The notes under the pieces: model-generated
Told to the model about the DNA's origin: nothing
Databases searched by the model: none
The model's input: the letters and a program-made list of their open reading frames with translations, nothing else
Position numbers and translations under genes: made by a program
Shown here: in pieces, positions 8,357-17,018 of the stretch
Layout: each line of letters begins with the position of its first letter
Position numbering within the stretch: position 1 is the first letter of the stretch
Source of the DNA: Rhizobium lentis
GTDB taxonomy: Bacteria; Pseudomonadota; Alphaproteobacteria; Rhizobiales; Rhizobiaceae
NCBI RefSeq assembly: GCF_014200175.1
Contig: NZ_JACHBD010000003.1
Coordinates: 310,001 to 374,000 of the forward strand
Length of the DNA stretch: 64,000 nucleotides
Reading direction: 5' to 3'

Positions 8357-9109
8357 TCAGATGAAGGGGCGCTTGCCCTCTCCAAGCCCATCCCAGCCGG
8401 CGATCGCCATCAGTTCCTCACCATTCAGCACCTCGCAGCCGCGCTCCTGCCAACGGAGCAATCCCCGTTCGCTGAGCTTCTTCAAGGTTTTGTTGGTGTG
8501 AACGATGGAAAGACCAAGGGTGTCGGCGATGTGCTGCTGCGTGATGGGGATGAAATTGCGGCCGTTGAAGAGATCGAGCTTCCTGCCGCGCTCAAACAGG
8601 AACGCGAGCAGATAGGCCGCTCTTTCCAGTGCTGTGCGGCGGCCGATGCTGAGGAGATGTTCATCCAATATCCGCTCCTCGCGCGCGGCGATCCAGGTGA
8701 TGTCGAAGGCGAGCGACGGGTGCTTGTTATAAAGCGTCATCAGCCTGTTGCGCTCGAAGACGCAGAGGGAAACCGGCGAAAGCGCTTCGATGGAATGCTG
8801 CATTTCGCCGGCGATCGTTCCCTGCAGGCCGATCAGGTCGCCCGGCATGATATAATTCAGGATCTGTCGGCGTCCGTCTTCCAGCATCTTGTAGCGGAAG
8901 CCCCACCCGGAAAGCACCGTAAAGAGATGAGCGCTGTGGGCGCCCTCGACGAGGATGGTCGAGCCGGCGTCGACGGCAAGCTCACCCCTCTTGAAATGTG
9001 AAACGAATTCCAGCTCGTCGCGGCTGAATTCCCTGAAATGCGGCAGGGGCCGCAAAGGACACTGCTGGCAAGGCGTTTTGAAAGAATTGATCGATCTCGA
9101 CGTCGCCAT
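8357..9109 (-). CDS. Crp/Fnr-family transcription regulator
   Basis: 250 residues: cyclic-nucleotide-binding-like domain (about 30-150) and a C-terminal winged helix (ITQQHIADTLGLSIVHTNKTLKKLSERGLL, given in part). The N terminus has Cys14 and Cys17 (TPCQQCP) and a later Cys in SLCVFERN, matching three of the four cluster ligands of Fnr, but the third N-terminal Cys is replaced by Pro23. A classical [4Fe-4S] oxygen sensor is therefore doubtful. In rhizobia related proteins (FnrN, FixK and uncharacterised paralogues) control microaerobic genes. No such operator was recognised nearby. Confidence 0.85.
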   Translation of the reverse strand: MATSRSINSFKTPCQQCPLRPLPHFREFSRDELEFVSHFKRGELAVDAGSTILVEGAHSAHLFTVLSGWGFRYKMLEDGRRQILNYIMPGDLIGLQGTIAGEMQHSIEALSPVSLCVFERNRLMTLYNKHPSLAFDITWIAAREERILDEHLLSIGRRTALERAAYLLAFLFERGRKLDLFNGRNFIPITQQHIADTLGLSIVHTNKTLKKLSERGLLRWQERGCEVLNGEELMAIAGWDGLGEGKRPFI

Positions 9110-9211
9110 GTTTGCCCTTGCCGTCGCAAAACCGGCGCGCCATCGTCGGCGCGCCGTTCATCAAGGAATGCGCAAGCCGCAGATTTGTTCCGCCAGCGAG
9201 GCGGATTTTTT
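9110..9211 (+). ncRNA. candidate small RNA ending in an orphan terminator
   Basis: About 100 bases between the divergently read Crp/Fnr start and the end of era. It contains a strong hairpin made of two GGCGCGCC octamers (9134-9141 and 9148-9155, 6-base loop) and ends in a textbook plus-strand terminator, although no plus-strand gene precedes it. The 5' end is unknown. It might also be a leader read from the opposite strand. Confidence 0.35.
9189..9211 (+). terminator. intrinsic terminator without an annotated gene
   Basis: TCCGCC, 5-base loop AGCGA, GGCGGA, then six T on the plus strand. On the minus strand the stem is not followed by T, so it does not serve era. Confidence 0.7.
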
Positions 9212-9258
9212 ATGTATAAACAAGGGACTGGCCGGGGCCGATCAAATCCTTGCCATGC

Positions 9259-10200
9259 CTATCTCGGGAAATCGAGACCCATTTCGCGGAACCGCTCCGG
9301 ATCATCACCCCAATTCTCGCGAACCTTGACGAACAGGAAGAGATGGACCGGCTGTTCCAGGATTTCCGACAATTCCTTGCGGGAAGCCGTTGAGATCGCC
9401 TTGATGGTTTCCCCACCCTTGCCGAGCGCGATCTTCTTCTGGCTGTCGCGCTCGACGTAGATCACCTGCTCGATGCGCACCGAGCCGTCCTTGCGCTCTT
9501 CCCACTTCTCCGTTTCGACATGCGAGGAATAGGGAAGCTCCTGGTGCAGGCGCAGAAACAGCTTCTCGCGCGTGATCTCGGCGGCGAGCTGTCGCATGGG
9601 AAGATCGGAGATCTGGTCTTCCGGATAGTACCACGGCCCTTCAGGAAGGGTCTCGGCCAGATAGTCCATGACGTCGTCGCAGCCGGAACCGTTTTCGGCC
9701 GAGATCATGAAGGTGCGTTCGAAAGCGATCTTCTCGTTGGCGCTCGCGGCCAGCGCCAGCAGATCCTCGCGGTTGACGCGGTCGATCTTGTTGAGCACCA
9801 GGATCTTCGGCTGCTGGACTTCCTTGAGGCCTTCGAGAATGGCTTCGGCGTCACCGCGCAGGCCGCGCTCGCTGTCGATCAGCAGCATGATCAGATCGGC
9901 ATCCTTGGCGCCACCCCAGGCCGAGGTCACCATGGCGCGGTCGAGCCGGCGGCGCGGCTTGAAAATGCCCGGCGTATCCATGAAGACGATCTGGGCATTG
10001 TCGTGAATGGCAATGCCGCGCACGATCGCGCGGGTGGTCTGCACCTTGTGGCTGACGATCGAGACCTTGGCGCCGACGAGGCGATTGACCAGCGTCGACT
10101 TGCCGGCATTGGTCGGGCCGATCAGCGCGACGAAGCCCGAATGCGTCGGACCATGGGTTTCTGCAGCAGCTTCGGCCGCGATATCTTCTTCTTGTGTCAT
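9259..10200 (-). CDS. era: GTPase Era
   Basis: 313 residues. GTPase motifs: G1 GPTNAGKST, G2 Thr in TTRAIV, G3 DTPGIF, G4 NKID, G5 SAENG; then a C-terminal KH RNA-binding domain with the GKGG loop in KIALGKGGETIKAIS. Era binds the 3' end of 16S rRNA and is needed for 30S subunit assembly. ATG 10200 (MTQEEDIAAE) lies seven bases after the rnc stop; longer starts overlap rnc. It is the last gene of the acpS-lepB-rnc-era series on the minus strand. Confidence 0.97.
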   Translation of the reverse strand: MTQEEDIAAEAAAETHGPTHSGFVALIGPTNAGKSTLVNRLVGAKVSIVSHKVQTTRAIVRGIAIHDNAQIVFMDTPGIFKPRRRLDRAMVTSAWGGAKDADLIMLLIDSERGLRGDAEAILEGLKEVQQPKILVLNKIDRVNREDLLALAASANEKIAFERTFMISAENGSGCDDVMDYLAETLPEGPWYYPEDQISDLPMRQLAAEITREKLFLRLHQELPYSSHVETEKWEERKDGSVRIEQVIYVERDSQKKIALGKGGETIKAISTASRKELSEILEQPVHLFLFVKVRENWGDDPERFREMGLDFPR

Positions 10201-10207
10201 TGTCCCG

Positions 10208-10927
10208 TCAGTTTCCGGCAGGCGATTGCTGCCAAATGCCTTCGCGCTCGAGCATCTTGGTCGCCGCCACCTGTTCGGCGGCACGCTTCGACCGCTCTAC
10301 GCCGGTTTCCGGCTTTATGCCAGCAACTTCCACCGTGACCTTGAAGCGCGGATCATGATCCGGTCCGCTGCGTTCATCAACCCGATAGATCGGGGTGACG
10401 CCGAATTTCGCATGCGACCATTCCTGCAGCTCGGTCTTGGCGTCGCGCTTGGCGCCATCGGCCCTGACCGCCCTGCCCTGCCAATAACGCAGGATGAAGC
10501 GGCGCGCGACTTCGAGGCCGCCGTCGAGATAGATCGCGGCGATCAGGCTTTCGACCACATCGGCGCGCACGTTCATCATGCGCTTGCCGGTCAATTTCTT
10601 CACATCGGCGCCGGTGCGGATATAGAGGTGAAGGTCGAGTTCGTCGGCGACCGCAGCGCAGGTTTCGGCGCTGACGAGCTGGTTGAGACGAACCGAGAGC
10701 TCGCCTTCCCCCGCCGTGCCGAAGGTGCGGAACAGGAGCTCGGCGATGCAGAGTCCGAGGACCCTGTCGCCGAGGAACTCCAGCCGCTCATAATTGCCGC
10801 CCTTTTCCGTCCGGGCGCTGGCATGGGTCAGCGCGCGATCCAGGCGTGCCTTCTCGGCGAAGTCATGACCGATCAGGCTTTCAAGCTTTGCGCGGTCCGC
10901 CGCAGAAAGCGTCTGCGCCTTGCTCAT
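10208..10927 (-). CDS. rnc: ribonuclease III
   Basis: 239 residues. The RNase III signature ERLEFLGDRVLGL carries catalytic Glu and Asp, and the second acidic pair occurs in DVVESLIAAIYLDGG. A double-stranded RNA-binding domain fills the C-terminal third (KTELQEWSHAKFG to AAEQVAATKML). It processes rRNA precursors and structured mRNAs. Its ATG overlaps the lepB stop by four bases (ATGA), and era follows after seven bases, so the three are co-translated. Confidence 0.97.
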   Translation of the reverse strand: MSKAQTLSAADRAKLESLIGHDFAEKARLDRALTHASARTEKGGNYERLEFLGDRVLGLCIAELLFRTFGTAGEGELSVRLNQLVSAETCAAVADELDLHLYIRTGADVKKLTGKRMMNVRADVVESLIAAIYLDGGLEVARRFILRYWQGRAVRADGAKRDAKTELQEWSHAKFGVTPIYRVDERSGPDHDPRFKVTVEVAGIKPETGVERSKRAAEQVAATKMLEREGIWQQSPAGN

Positions 10928-11667
10928 TCAACAACCTTGAAAAGGCGGTCCCAGCGCATATTGGTCGGCCACTTCCAGATTTCGCGGAAAGACGTGTCGT
11001 TGCCGAGCGAGAAGAAGATGACGCTGGCGCGGCCGACGAGGTTTTCAGCCGGCACGAAGCCGACATCGAAGCGGCTGTCGAGCGAATTGTCGCGGTTGTC
11101 GCCCATCATGAAATAATGGCCTTCCGGCACTATGAATTCGCGGGTGTTGTCGCCGCGTGACACCGGAGACTGGTCGAGCGTGTCGTAGGTCTTGCCATTG
11201 TCCAGCGTTTCGCGGAAGACCGGTACGTCCTCACCCGGATCGAGCTTGTAATCCGAGGTGAAGCTGCCGTCCGCAACCTTCGGAACCGGCTTGCCGTTGA
11301 CGTAGAGCACGCCGTCGGTGACCTGGATGTGGTCGCCGGGAAGACCGATGCAGCGCTTGATGTAATCGATATCGGGATTGGGCGGGAAGCGGAAAACGAC
11401 GATGTCACCACGCTTCGGATCGGAACCGAACAGGCGACCGTTGAAGATATCGGGAGAGAAGGGCAGCGAATATTTCGAATAGCCGTAAGCGAACTTATTG
11501 ACGAAGATGTAGTCGCCGACGAGCAGCGTCGGCATCATCGAACCTGACGGAATGGTAAAGGGCTGGAACAGCACCGTTCGAATCACCATCGCCAAAATCA
11601 GCGCCTGGATGATGACTTTGATATTTTCCCAGAGGGCGTTCGGCTTGGCTTCGACTTTATCGGACAC
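10924..11667 (-). CDS. lepB: signal peptidase I
   Basis: 247 residues with one N-terminal membrane helix (IKVIIQALILAMVIRTVLF). Catalytic Ser lies in PSGSMMPTLLVGDY and catalytic Lys in DYIKRCIGLPGD; the box MGDNRDNSLDSRF is also present. It cleaves Sec and Tat signal peptides at the periplasmic face of the inner membrane. It is followed directly by rnc with overlapping start and stop, the usual alphaproteobacterial arrangement. Confidence 0.97.
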   Translation of the reverse strand: MSDKVEAKPNALWENIKVIIQALILAMVIRTVLFQPFTIPSGSMMPTLLVGDYIFVNKFAYGYSKYSLPFSPDIFNGRLFGSDPKRGDIVVFRFPPNPDIDYIKRCIGLPGDHIQVTDGVLYVNGKPVPKVADGSFTSDYKLDPGEDVPVFRETLDNGKTYDTLDQSPVSRGDNTREFIVPEGHYFMMGDNRDNSLDSRFDVGFVPAENLVGRASVIFFSLGNDTSFREIWKWPTNMRWDRLFKVVE

Positions 11668-11781
11668 GCAGTCTTATTCCTTCAAGACGCCGCGACGGCG
11701 CAATTCTTTATGTCGTTCTCTCTAGCGGCTTCAGCCGGATGCGGCAATGGCGACAACATCAAAAGCGACGAGAGGTCGCGA

Positions 11782-12186
11782 TCAGAGGCTCTCAGGCAAC
11801 GCCTCGATGATAACAAAGGCCTGCGCCAAGGGATAATCATCGGTTATTGTCAAATGAATGGCGGCCCTGTGGCCGGCGGGCAGCATCGATTCGAGGATTG
11901 CGGCGGCACCGCCTGACAGAACCATGGTCGGCTTGCCGCTCGGCAGGTTGACGACGCCCATGTCCTTCCAGAAGACACCCTGGGCGAGGCCCGTGCCGAG
12001 CGCCTTGGAACAGGCTTCCTTGGCGGCGAAACGCTTGGCATAGGATTCGGCGCGGTTTGCCCGGCGGTCGGAGCGTGCGCGCTCGATCTCGGTGAAACAG
12101 CGATGGGTGAAGCGCTCACCGAAGCGCTCGATCGATTTTTCGACACGGCGAATGTCGATCAGATCGCTGCCAATCCCGATGATCAT
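11782..12186 (-). CDS. acpS: holo-[acyl-carrier-protein] synthase
   Basis: 134 residues. The AcpS magnesium and CoA site is visible in [22 protein letters not shown] (in part) and [16 protein letters not shown]. It transfers the phosphopantetheine arm from CoA to acyl carrier proteins. Length is normal for the family. It lies 114 bases upstream of lepB on the same strand and 38 bases downstream of the DUF2062 gene, which suggests one long transcript. Confidence 0.95.
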   Translation of the reverse strand: MIIGIGSDLIDIRRVEKSIERFGERFTHRCFTEIERARSDRRANRAESYAKRFAAKEACSKALGTGLAQGVFWKDMGVVNLPSGKPTMVLSGGAAAILESMLPAGHRAAIHLTITDDYPLAQAFVIIEALPESL

Positions 12187-12224
12187 GCCGGACCCTTCCG
12201 TCGCTTAAGCATTCTGCACGGGTT

Positions 12225-12815
12225 TCATACGCTCGGCATGTCGCTGACCGGCCCCGCCAGACGCAGGCGCGCCCGCTCCATCAGGCGCGTGCGGCGGCGC
12301 GTCTGAAACCCCTTTACGGTGTAGAACGTCAACGCATAGAGCGCAACGGAGGTCACGGCGGCCGGGGGAATGGCGCCGATCAGCATTGGCTCCAGCACCG
12401 GCTTCCATAATTCGGTGAAGTTCAGCTTGTGAAAGAGGGCGGCGAGATCCACCGCCTGACCCGCCAGATGATCCTCGCGGCTTAACAGCAGATGGCCGAT
12501 CTCCCAGGTGATGCCCCAGATGAAGGGATAGGTCAGCGGATTTCCGAAGGCAGCGCAACCGAGGGCGGCCGCCACCATATTGCCAGATAGGAAATAGCTG
12601 ATGACGAAAGCCATGACGAAATGCACGCCGATGAAAGGCGTCCACGAGACGAAGACGCCCGCGGCGACCCCGGCCGCAACCGCATGCGGCGAAGCGCTCA
12701 GGCGCAGAATGCGCATTGTCAGATAACGGATCGGGCGAAGGAAACCTTTTCGGGGCCACAGAAGCTCCCGCATCTTTTCCTTGAAGCCCGCAGGCTTGCG
12801 ACGGCGAAACAACAT
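12225..12815 (-). CDS. DUF2062 membrane protein
   Basis: 196 residues. After a basic N terminus (RRRKPAGFKEKMRELL) the protein has the DUF2062 pattern: SASPHAVAAGVAAGVFVSWTP, a membrane helix ending GVHFVMAFVISYFL, then GNMVAAALGCAAFGNPLTYP and a C-terminal helix. The family is an inner-membrane protein of unknown function, common next to acpS in Rhizobiales. An alternative upstream reading frame on the same strand covers the same bases but lacks any family resemblance. Confidence 0.85.
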   Translation of the reverse strand: MLFRRRKPAGFKEKMRELLWPRKGFLRPIRYLTMRILRLSASPHAVAAGVAAGVFVSWTPFIGVHFVMAFVISYFLSGNMVAAALGCAAFGNPLTYPFIWGITWEIGHLLLSREDHLAGQAVDLAALFHKLNFTELWKPVLEPMLIGAIPPAAVTSVALYALTFYTVKGFQTRRRTRLMERARLRLAGPVSDMPSV

Positions 12816-12968
12816 GGCGGCTATTTAGTGCAGCGCACAGGACCGTGACAAGAGCGGCAAATGATACCACCCGAAAAACAGCCGCTCAATTTTCTCTGCG
12901 GAGCAGCGGCTTCCTACCGGGGCGTTCGTAACGCAACGTCCCCCACTGATCCAAGTATAAATCTGCTA

Positions 12969-13118
12969 TTAGCGGCTGCGGAACAGACCGCGGTCGACCT
13001 GGCGCTGACGAAACTCGAGATCGATACGATCGAACGAGCCGTTCAAATAGGCCATTTCACGTTCCTGTGTGGTCGGAGCGCGAAGAGCGCGAGCGATTTT
13101 CCTGATAGGGTCAAACAT
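12969..13118 (-). CDS. DUF3563 small protein
   Basis: A 49-residue gene too short for most gene finders. The translation begins MFDPIRKIARALRAPTTQE and continues with REMAYLNGSFDRIDLEFRQ, then RQVDRGLFRSR and stop. This is the layout of the DUF3563 family of short rhizobial and burkholderial proteins (basic N-terminal helix, YLN-x-S-x-D-R-x-DLE-x-RQR-x-xDRG). AAGGA is placed two bases before the ATG, a tight but usable ribosome binding site. It sits alone in a 500-base gap between rel and the DUF2062 gene. Function unknown. Confidence 0.8.
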   Translation of the reverse strand: MFDPIRKIARALRAPTTQEREMAYLNGSFDRIDLEFRQRQVDRGLFRSR

Positions 13119-13315
13119 TTCCTTGTCTCATCTTCTGTTTACGTTTTCGATGACCAGAAGATAGTCCTGGCAGAGGTGAATTACCACCGCCCGCAACATG
13201 GGGACAGCCATGCACTGAGCGCATACACTGCCACTCCGATGCGCTATTCTGGTCTTGAAACGGTCATAAAATGTGCAAATTCTCGGTCAGCTGCCGTGAC
13301 AGGCTTAACAAAAGC

Positions 13316-15550
13316 CTATTCGTAGAGCCGCCGGACCGTGGCGATGCAGTCGAGTTCCTTCATCTGGGCGAGCAGCTGGTTGAGCTGACGCAGATCCCAG
13401 ACCTCGACCTCGAGCATCATTTCGGTGAAATCGGCTGCCACCCGTACGGTGTTCAGCAGGCGGATATTGACATCAAGACTTGCAACCGTCTGGGCGACCT
13501 TGGCGAGCGTGCCGGGCTCGTTCAATCCGTTCACCATGATGCGCGCCATGAAGCGCGACTTGTTGGCTTCGTCGAGGTCCCAGCGGACATCGATCCAACG
13601 GTCGGGCTGATCATCGAAGCGCTGCAGGCTCGGCGACTGGATCGGATAGATGGTGATACCTTTGCTCTGATCCATGATGCCGACGATGCGGTCGCCGGGC
13701 ACGGCGCCTGTCGAGGCGAACTTGACGTCGACATTGCCGGACAGGCCGCGGATCGGGCCGATATCGACATCGGCGTCTAGTTCGGAATGTCCGCCCTCAG
13801 CCCCGGCCCTCGCCTTGCCGGGGATCTTGAAGATCATGCCGGCCGCACTGCGGACATTGAACCAGCCGTCGTCGCCGGAAGGCTTGACGGTGACGCGTTC
13901 GTCCTGGTGGTCGGGATAGACGGCGCGCAGTACGTCGAGCGAGGACATCTCGCCGCGGCCGACAGCGGCGATCGCATCCTCGACGTCCTTCTGGCCGAGA
14001 CGGTGCAACGCCGGCTTCATCGCCTCGCGCGAGAAGATCTTGCCGGCCCTGTTGAAGGTGCGCTCGAGAATGCGGTGGCCGAGGCCGGCATATTGCTTGC
14101 GGATCGCCATGCGAGTGGCGCGGCGAATGGCGGCGCGCGCCTTGCCGGTGACGACAATCTCCTCCCAGGCGGCCGGCGGAACCTGCACGCCAGAGCGGAT
14201 GATTTCGACTTCGTCGCCATTGGCCAGCCGCGTCACCAGCGGCATGATGCGGCCGTTGATCTTGGCGCCGACCGTGGTGTCGCCGATATTGGTGTGAACG
14301 GCGTAGGCGAAGTCGATCGGCGTGGCGCCGCGCGGCAGGGCAATCAGCTTGCCCTTCGGCGTGAAGCAGAAGACCTGGTCCTGGAAAAGCTCGAGCTTGG
14401 TGTGCTCGAGGAATTCTTCCGGACTGTCGCCCTCCGCGAGCGCCTCGATCGTGTGGCGCAGCCAGGAATAGGCGTTGGATTCGCGCGAAAGGATGTCGCC
14501 ATCGGCATTGGTGGCGCCGTCCTTGTAGAGCGTATGGGCGGCGATGCCGAATTCGGCGATCTCGTGCATGCGCTTGGTGCGGATCTGCAGCTCGATGCGC
14601 TGGCTGGAGGGACCGACGATGGTGGTGTGCAGCGAGCGGTAATCGTTCTGCTTCGGCGTCGAGATGTAGTCCTTGAAGCGGCCGGGCACGACACGCCAGC
14701 GCGTATGGACGATGCCGAGCGCGCGATAGCAGGACGGGATGTCCTCGACGATCAGGCGGAAACCGTAGACATCCGAAAGCTGCTCGAAAGACAGCGACTT
14801 CGACTGCATCTTGCGGAAGACTGAATAAGGTTTCTTCTGCCGGCCCTTGACATAGGCGCTCGTCAGGCCGCTGGCGACCAGCAGGTCGCGCAACTCGGCC
14901 TCGATCTTCTTGACGATGCCCTCGTTGCGCTTGGAGAGCTCTTCCAGCCTTTTCGTGACGGTCTCGTAGGCCTCCGGGTTCATGTGCCGGAAGGAAAGCT
15001 CCTCGAGTTCCTCGCGCATGTCCTGCATGCCCATGCGACCGGCGAGCGGCGCATAGATTTCCATCGTCTCCTCGGAGATGCGGGCACGCTTGTCGGCCGA
15101 CATGTGATCGAGGGTGCGCATATTGTGCAGACGGTCGGCGAGCTTGACGAGCAGCACGCGCACATCGTCGGAAATGGCGAGCAGCAGCTTGCGCAGGTTC
15201 TCCGCCTGCTTTGCCTTCTTGGTGACGAGATCGAGCTTCTTGATCTTCGTCAGGCCCTCGACCAGCCGGCCGATATCCTCACCGAAGAGTTCGTCGATCT
15301 CGGCGCGCGTCGCCGTCGTATCCTCGATCGTGTCGTGCAGAAGAGCAACCGCGATCGTCGATTCGTCGAGATGCATGTCGGTGAGGATGGCGGCGACCTC
15401 GAGCGGATGGGAAATATAGGGATCGCCGCTCGCGCGCTTTTGCTGGCCATGTTTCTGCATGGCGTAGACATAGGCTTTGTTCAGCAGTGCTTCATTGGCA
15501 TCGGGCTTGTATTGCTGAACCCGCTCCACGAGTTCGTACTGCCGCATCAT
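13316..15550 (-). CDS. rel: bifunctional (p)ppGpp synthetase/hydrolase
   Basis: 744 residues with the full RelA/SpoT order: HD hydrolase domain (ISHPLEVAAILTDM, ALLHDTIEDT, KLADRLHNMRTL), synthetase domain (RFKDYISTPKQNDYRSLHT), TGS domain (VFCFTPKGKLIALPRGATP) and a C-terminal ACT domain. The intact HD site indicates hydrolase as well as synthetase activity, as expected for the single Rel of rhizobia. Start at 15550 (MMRQYEL) is preferred to 15586, because the longer form would extend into the terminator stem lying after rpoZ. It governs the stringent response, which in rhizobia also affects symbiosis. Confidence 0.95.
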   Translation of the reverse strand: MMRQYELVERVQQYKPDANEALLNKAYVYAMQKHGQQKRASGDPYISHPLEVAAILTDMHLDESTIAVALLHDTIEDTTATRAEIDELFGEDIGRLVEGLTKIKKLDLVTKKAKQAENLRKLLLAISDDVRVLLVKLADRLHNMRTLDHMSADKRARISEETMEIYAPLAGRMGMQDMREELEELSFRHMNPEAYETVTKRLEELSKRNEGIVKKIEAELRDLLVASGLTSAYVKGRQKKPYSVFRKMQSKSLSFEQLSDVYGFRLIVEDIPSCYRALGIVHTRWRVVPGRFKDYISTPKQNDYRSLHTTIVGPSSQRIELQIRTKRMHEIAEFGIAAHTLYKDGATNADGDILSRESNAYSWLRHTIEALAEGDSPEEFLEHTKLELFQDQVFCFTPKGKLIALPRGATPIDFAYAVHTNIGDTTVGAKINGRIMPLVTRLANGDEVEIIRSGVQVPPAAWEEIVVTGKARAAIRRATRMAIRKQYAGLGHRILERTFNRAGKIFSREAMKPALHRLGQKDVEDAIAAVGRGEMSSLDVLRAVYPDHQDERVTVKPSGDDGWFNVRSAAGMIFKIPGKARAGAEGGHSELDADVDIGPIRGLSGNVDVKFASTGAVPGDRIVGIMDQSKGITIYPIQSPSLQRFDDQPDRWIDVRWDLDEANKSRFMARIMVNGLNEPGTLAKVAQTVASLDVNIRLLNTVRVAADFTEMMLEVEVWDLRQLNQLLAQMKELDCIATVRRLYE

Positions 15551-15570
15551 TCCAAAGCCACTCCGGTAAA

Positions 15571-15600
15571 AATAAAAGCGCGCCAATCAACGATTGGCGC
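15571..15600 (-). terminator. intrinsic terminator between rpoZ and rel
   Basis: GCGCCAAT, loop of five, ATTGGCGC, followed on the minus strand by GCTTTTATTTTT. It lies downstream of rpoZ and only 20 bases before the rel start, so it may either end the rpoZ transcript or act as partial read-through control of rel. Confidence 0.65.
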
Positions 15601-15652
15601 ACACATGGGCAATAATATGCCTAAGCCATAAAGGCGCAAGATTGACGATTGG

Positions 15653-15716
15653 TAATCGTCGCTCTTTTCCGGATCGGATCCGGACGGCGCGCTTAATAAT
15701 CGTCGCTCTTTTCCGG
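15653..15716. repeat. 20-bp direct repeat duplicating the rpoZ tail
   Basis: A 20-base sequence encoding the last codons of rpoZ (15697-15716) occurs again exactly at 15653-15672, just after the stop codon. The copies are 44 bases apart start to start. Confidence 0.8.
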
Positions 15717-16097
15717 CGGCACCAGGCCCTCGATGCCGGCAAGCAGCTCTTCTTCCGACATCTGGTCGAAGGTGATCGTCTCCGGCACGTCGTCCTGCTC
15801 CTCGCTGTCGGCTGCGGCAACACCGCCGGCAGCGATCATGCTGGCCGGATCGGGCTCGGGCTCGTCGACTTCGACATGCTTCTGCAGCGAATGGATCAGA
15901 TCTTCCTTGAGGTCATCGGGCGAAAGCGTCTCGTCGGCAATTTCGCGCAGGGCGACGACAGGATTCTTGTCATTGTCGCGATCGATGGTGATCGAGGCAC
16001 CCTGGGAAATCAGCCGGGCGCGGTGGCTGGCGAGCAGAACCAGCTCGAAGCGGTTCTCTACCTTGTCAATGCAATCTTCAACTGTGACACGGGCCAT
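15693..16097 (-). CDS. rpoZ: RNA polymerase omega subunit
   Basis: 134 residues. The omega signature [21 protein letters not shown] (in part) and HRARLISQG are followed by [18 protein letters not shown], typical of alphaproteobacterial RpoZ. The C-terminal half ([13 protein letters not shown] onward) is an acidic tail found in rhizobia. Omega helps to assemble the polymerase and forms part of a ppGpp site in proteobacteria, which fits its location just upstream of rel. Confidence 0.95.
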   Translation of the reverse strand: MARVTVEDCIDKVENRFELVLLASHRARLISQGASITIDRDNDKNPVVALREIADETLSPDDLKEDLIHSLQKHVEVDEPEPDPASMIAAGGVAAADSEEQDDVPETITFDQMSEEELLAGIEGLVPPEKSDDY

Positions 16098-16397
16098 TGC
16101 CTGTCCTTTACGGTCGTCATTTCGGGATTAGCACGCCCGATACAATTAAAACCGGGCAAATACAAGTTTTTCATTCCGGCTCCCCTCGTCTTTATCCGTG
16201 GCTGAGCTAAATTTCCATGGAGAATGTCACAATTCCACCGAAGGTTGCTTGGAATATGACGAATCGTGCCCTAAATCTCTCTTATATGAACACTTGGTAA
16301 AGTAAGGATCAAATCAAAAATCACAACAAGCCATTGTATTTATTGAAATTTGATACCCTGCGAATTTCGATTTCTCTCATTAGGAATTGGTAAGGCG
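16098..16397. other. divergent promoter region of rpoZ and the NYN gene
   Basis: 300 AT-rich bases between divergent genes. No further gene is seen. The 13-mer at 16289-16301 recurs exactly at 41932-41944. Confidence 0.5.
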
Positions 16398-16979
16398 ATG
16401 TTTGACCCACGCGAAAAAATTGCACTCTTTATTGACGGCGCCAACCTCTACGCTGCATCCAAGAGCCTCGGTTTCGACATAGACTACCGCAAGCTGTTGA
16501 AAGCGTTCCAGAAACGCGGCTATCTCCTGCGCGCCTACTATTATACCGCCTTGATCGAGGATCAGGAATATTCATCGATCCGTCCCCTGATCGACTGGCT
16601 CGATTACAACGGCTACAAGGTCGTCACCAAACCCGCCAAGGAGTTTACCGATTCCATGGGCCGGCGGAAGATCAAGGGCAACATGGACATCGAGCTTGCG
16701 ATCGACGCCATGGAGCAATCCGAAACCGTCGACCATCTCGTCATCTTCTCCGGCGACGGCGACTTCACCAACCTGGTCGAGGCGCTGCAGCGCAGAGGCC
16801 GCAAGGTCTCGGTGATCTCGACGATGGCGACCCAGCCGCCGATGATCGCTGACGACCTGCGCCGCCAAGCCGATCATTTCATCGACCTCTTGTCTCTGAA
16901 GGCTGAGATTGGTCGCGATCCGTCGGAGCGGGCGCCGCGTCCGGCCGAGGTCGCCCCGGCCAGCGATTTCGAGGACTGA
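16398..16979 (+). CDS. NYN-domain (LabA/DUF88) protein
   Basis: 193 residues. The NYN (PIN-like) nuclease fold is shown by IALFIDGANLYAASKSLGFD with its first Asp, KGNMDIELAIDAM with the second, and FSGDGDFTNLVEAL with the third acidic cluster. Proteins of this type are predicted RNA-cleaving enzymes. The C-terminal 25 residues are Pro- and Ala-rich. Start at 16398 follows GGTAAGG; the upstream in-frame start at 16350 lacks a ribosome binding site and is preceded by AT-rich promoter-like sequence. RNA target unknown. Confidence 0.88.
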   Translation: MFDPREKIALFIDGANLYAASKSLGFDIDYRKLLKAFQKRGYLLRAYYYTALIEDQEYSSIRPLIDWLDYNGYKVVTKPAKEFTDSMGRRKIKGNMDIELAIDAMEQSETVDHLVIFSGDGDFTNLVEALQRRGRKVSVISTMATQPPMIADDLRRQADHFIDLLSLKAEIGRDPSERAPRPAEVAPASDFED

Positions 16980-17018
16980 TTGAAAGCGCCGCGAGCCGAC
17001 CAGCTGCGGCATCATGGC

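Noticed and set aside
12861-13325. A plus-strand frame of 154 codons in the rel-DUF2062 gap
   Set aside because: It is antisense to the DUF3563 gene, has no ribosome binding site and no family resemblance.
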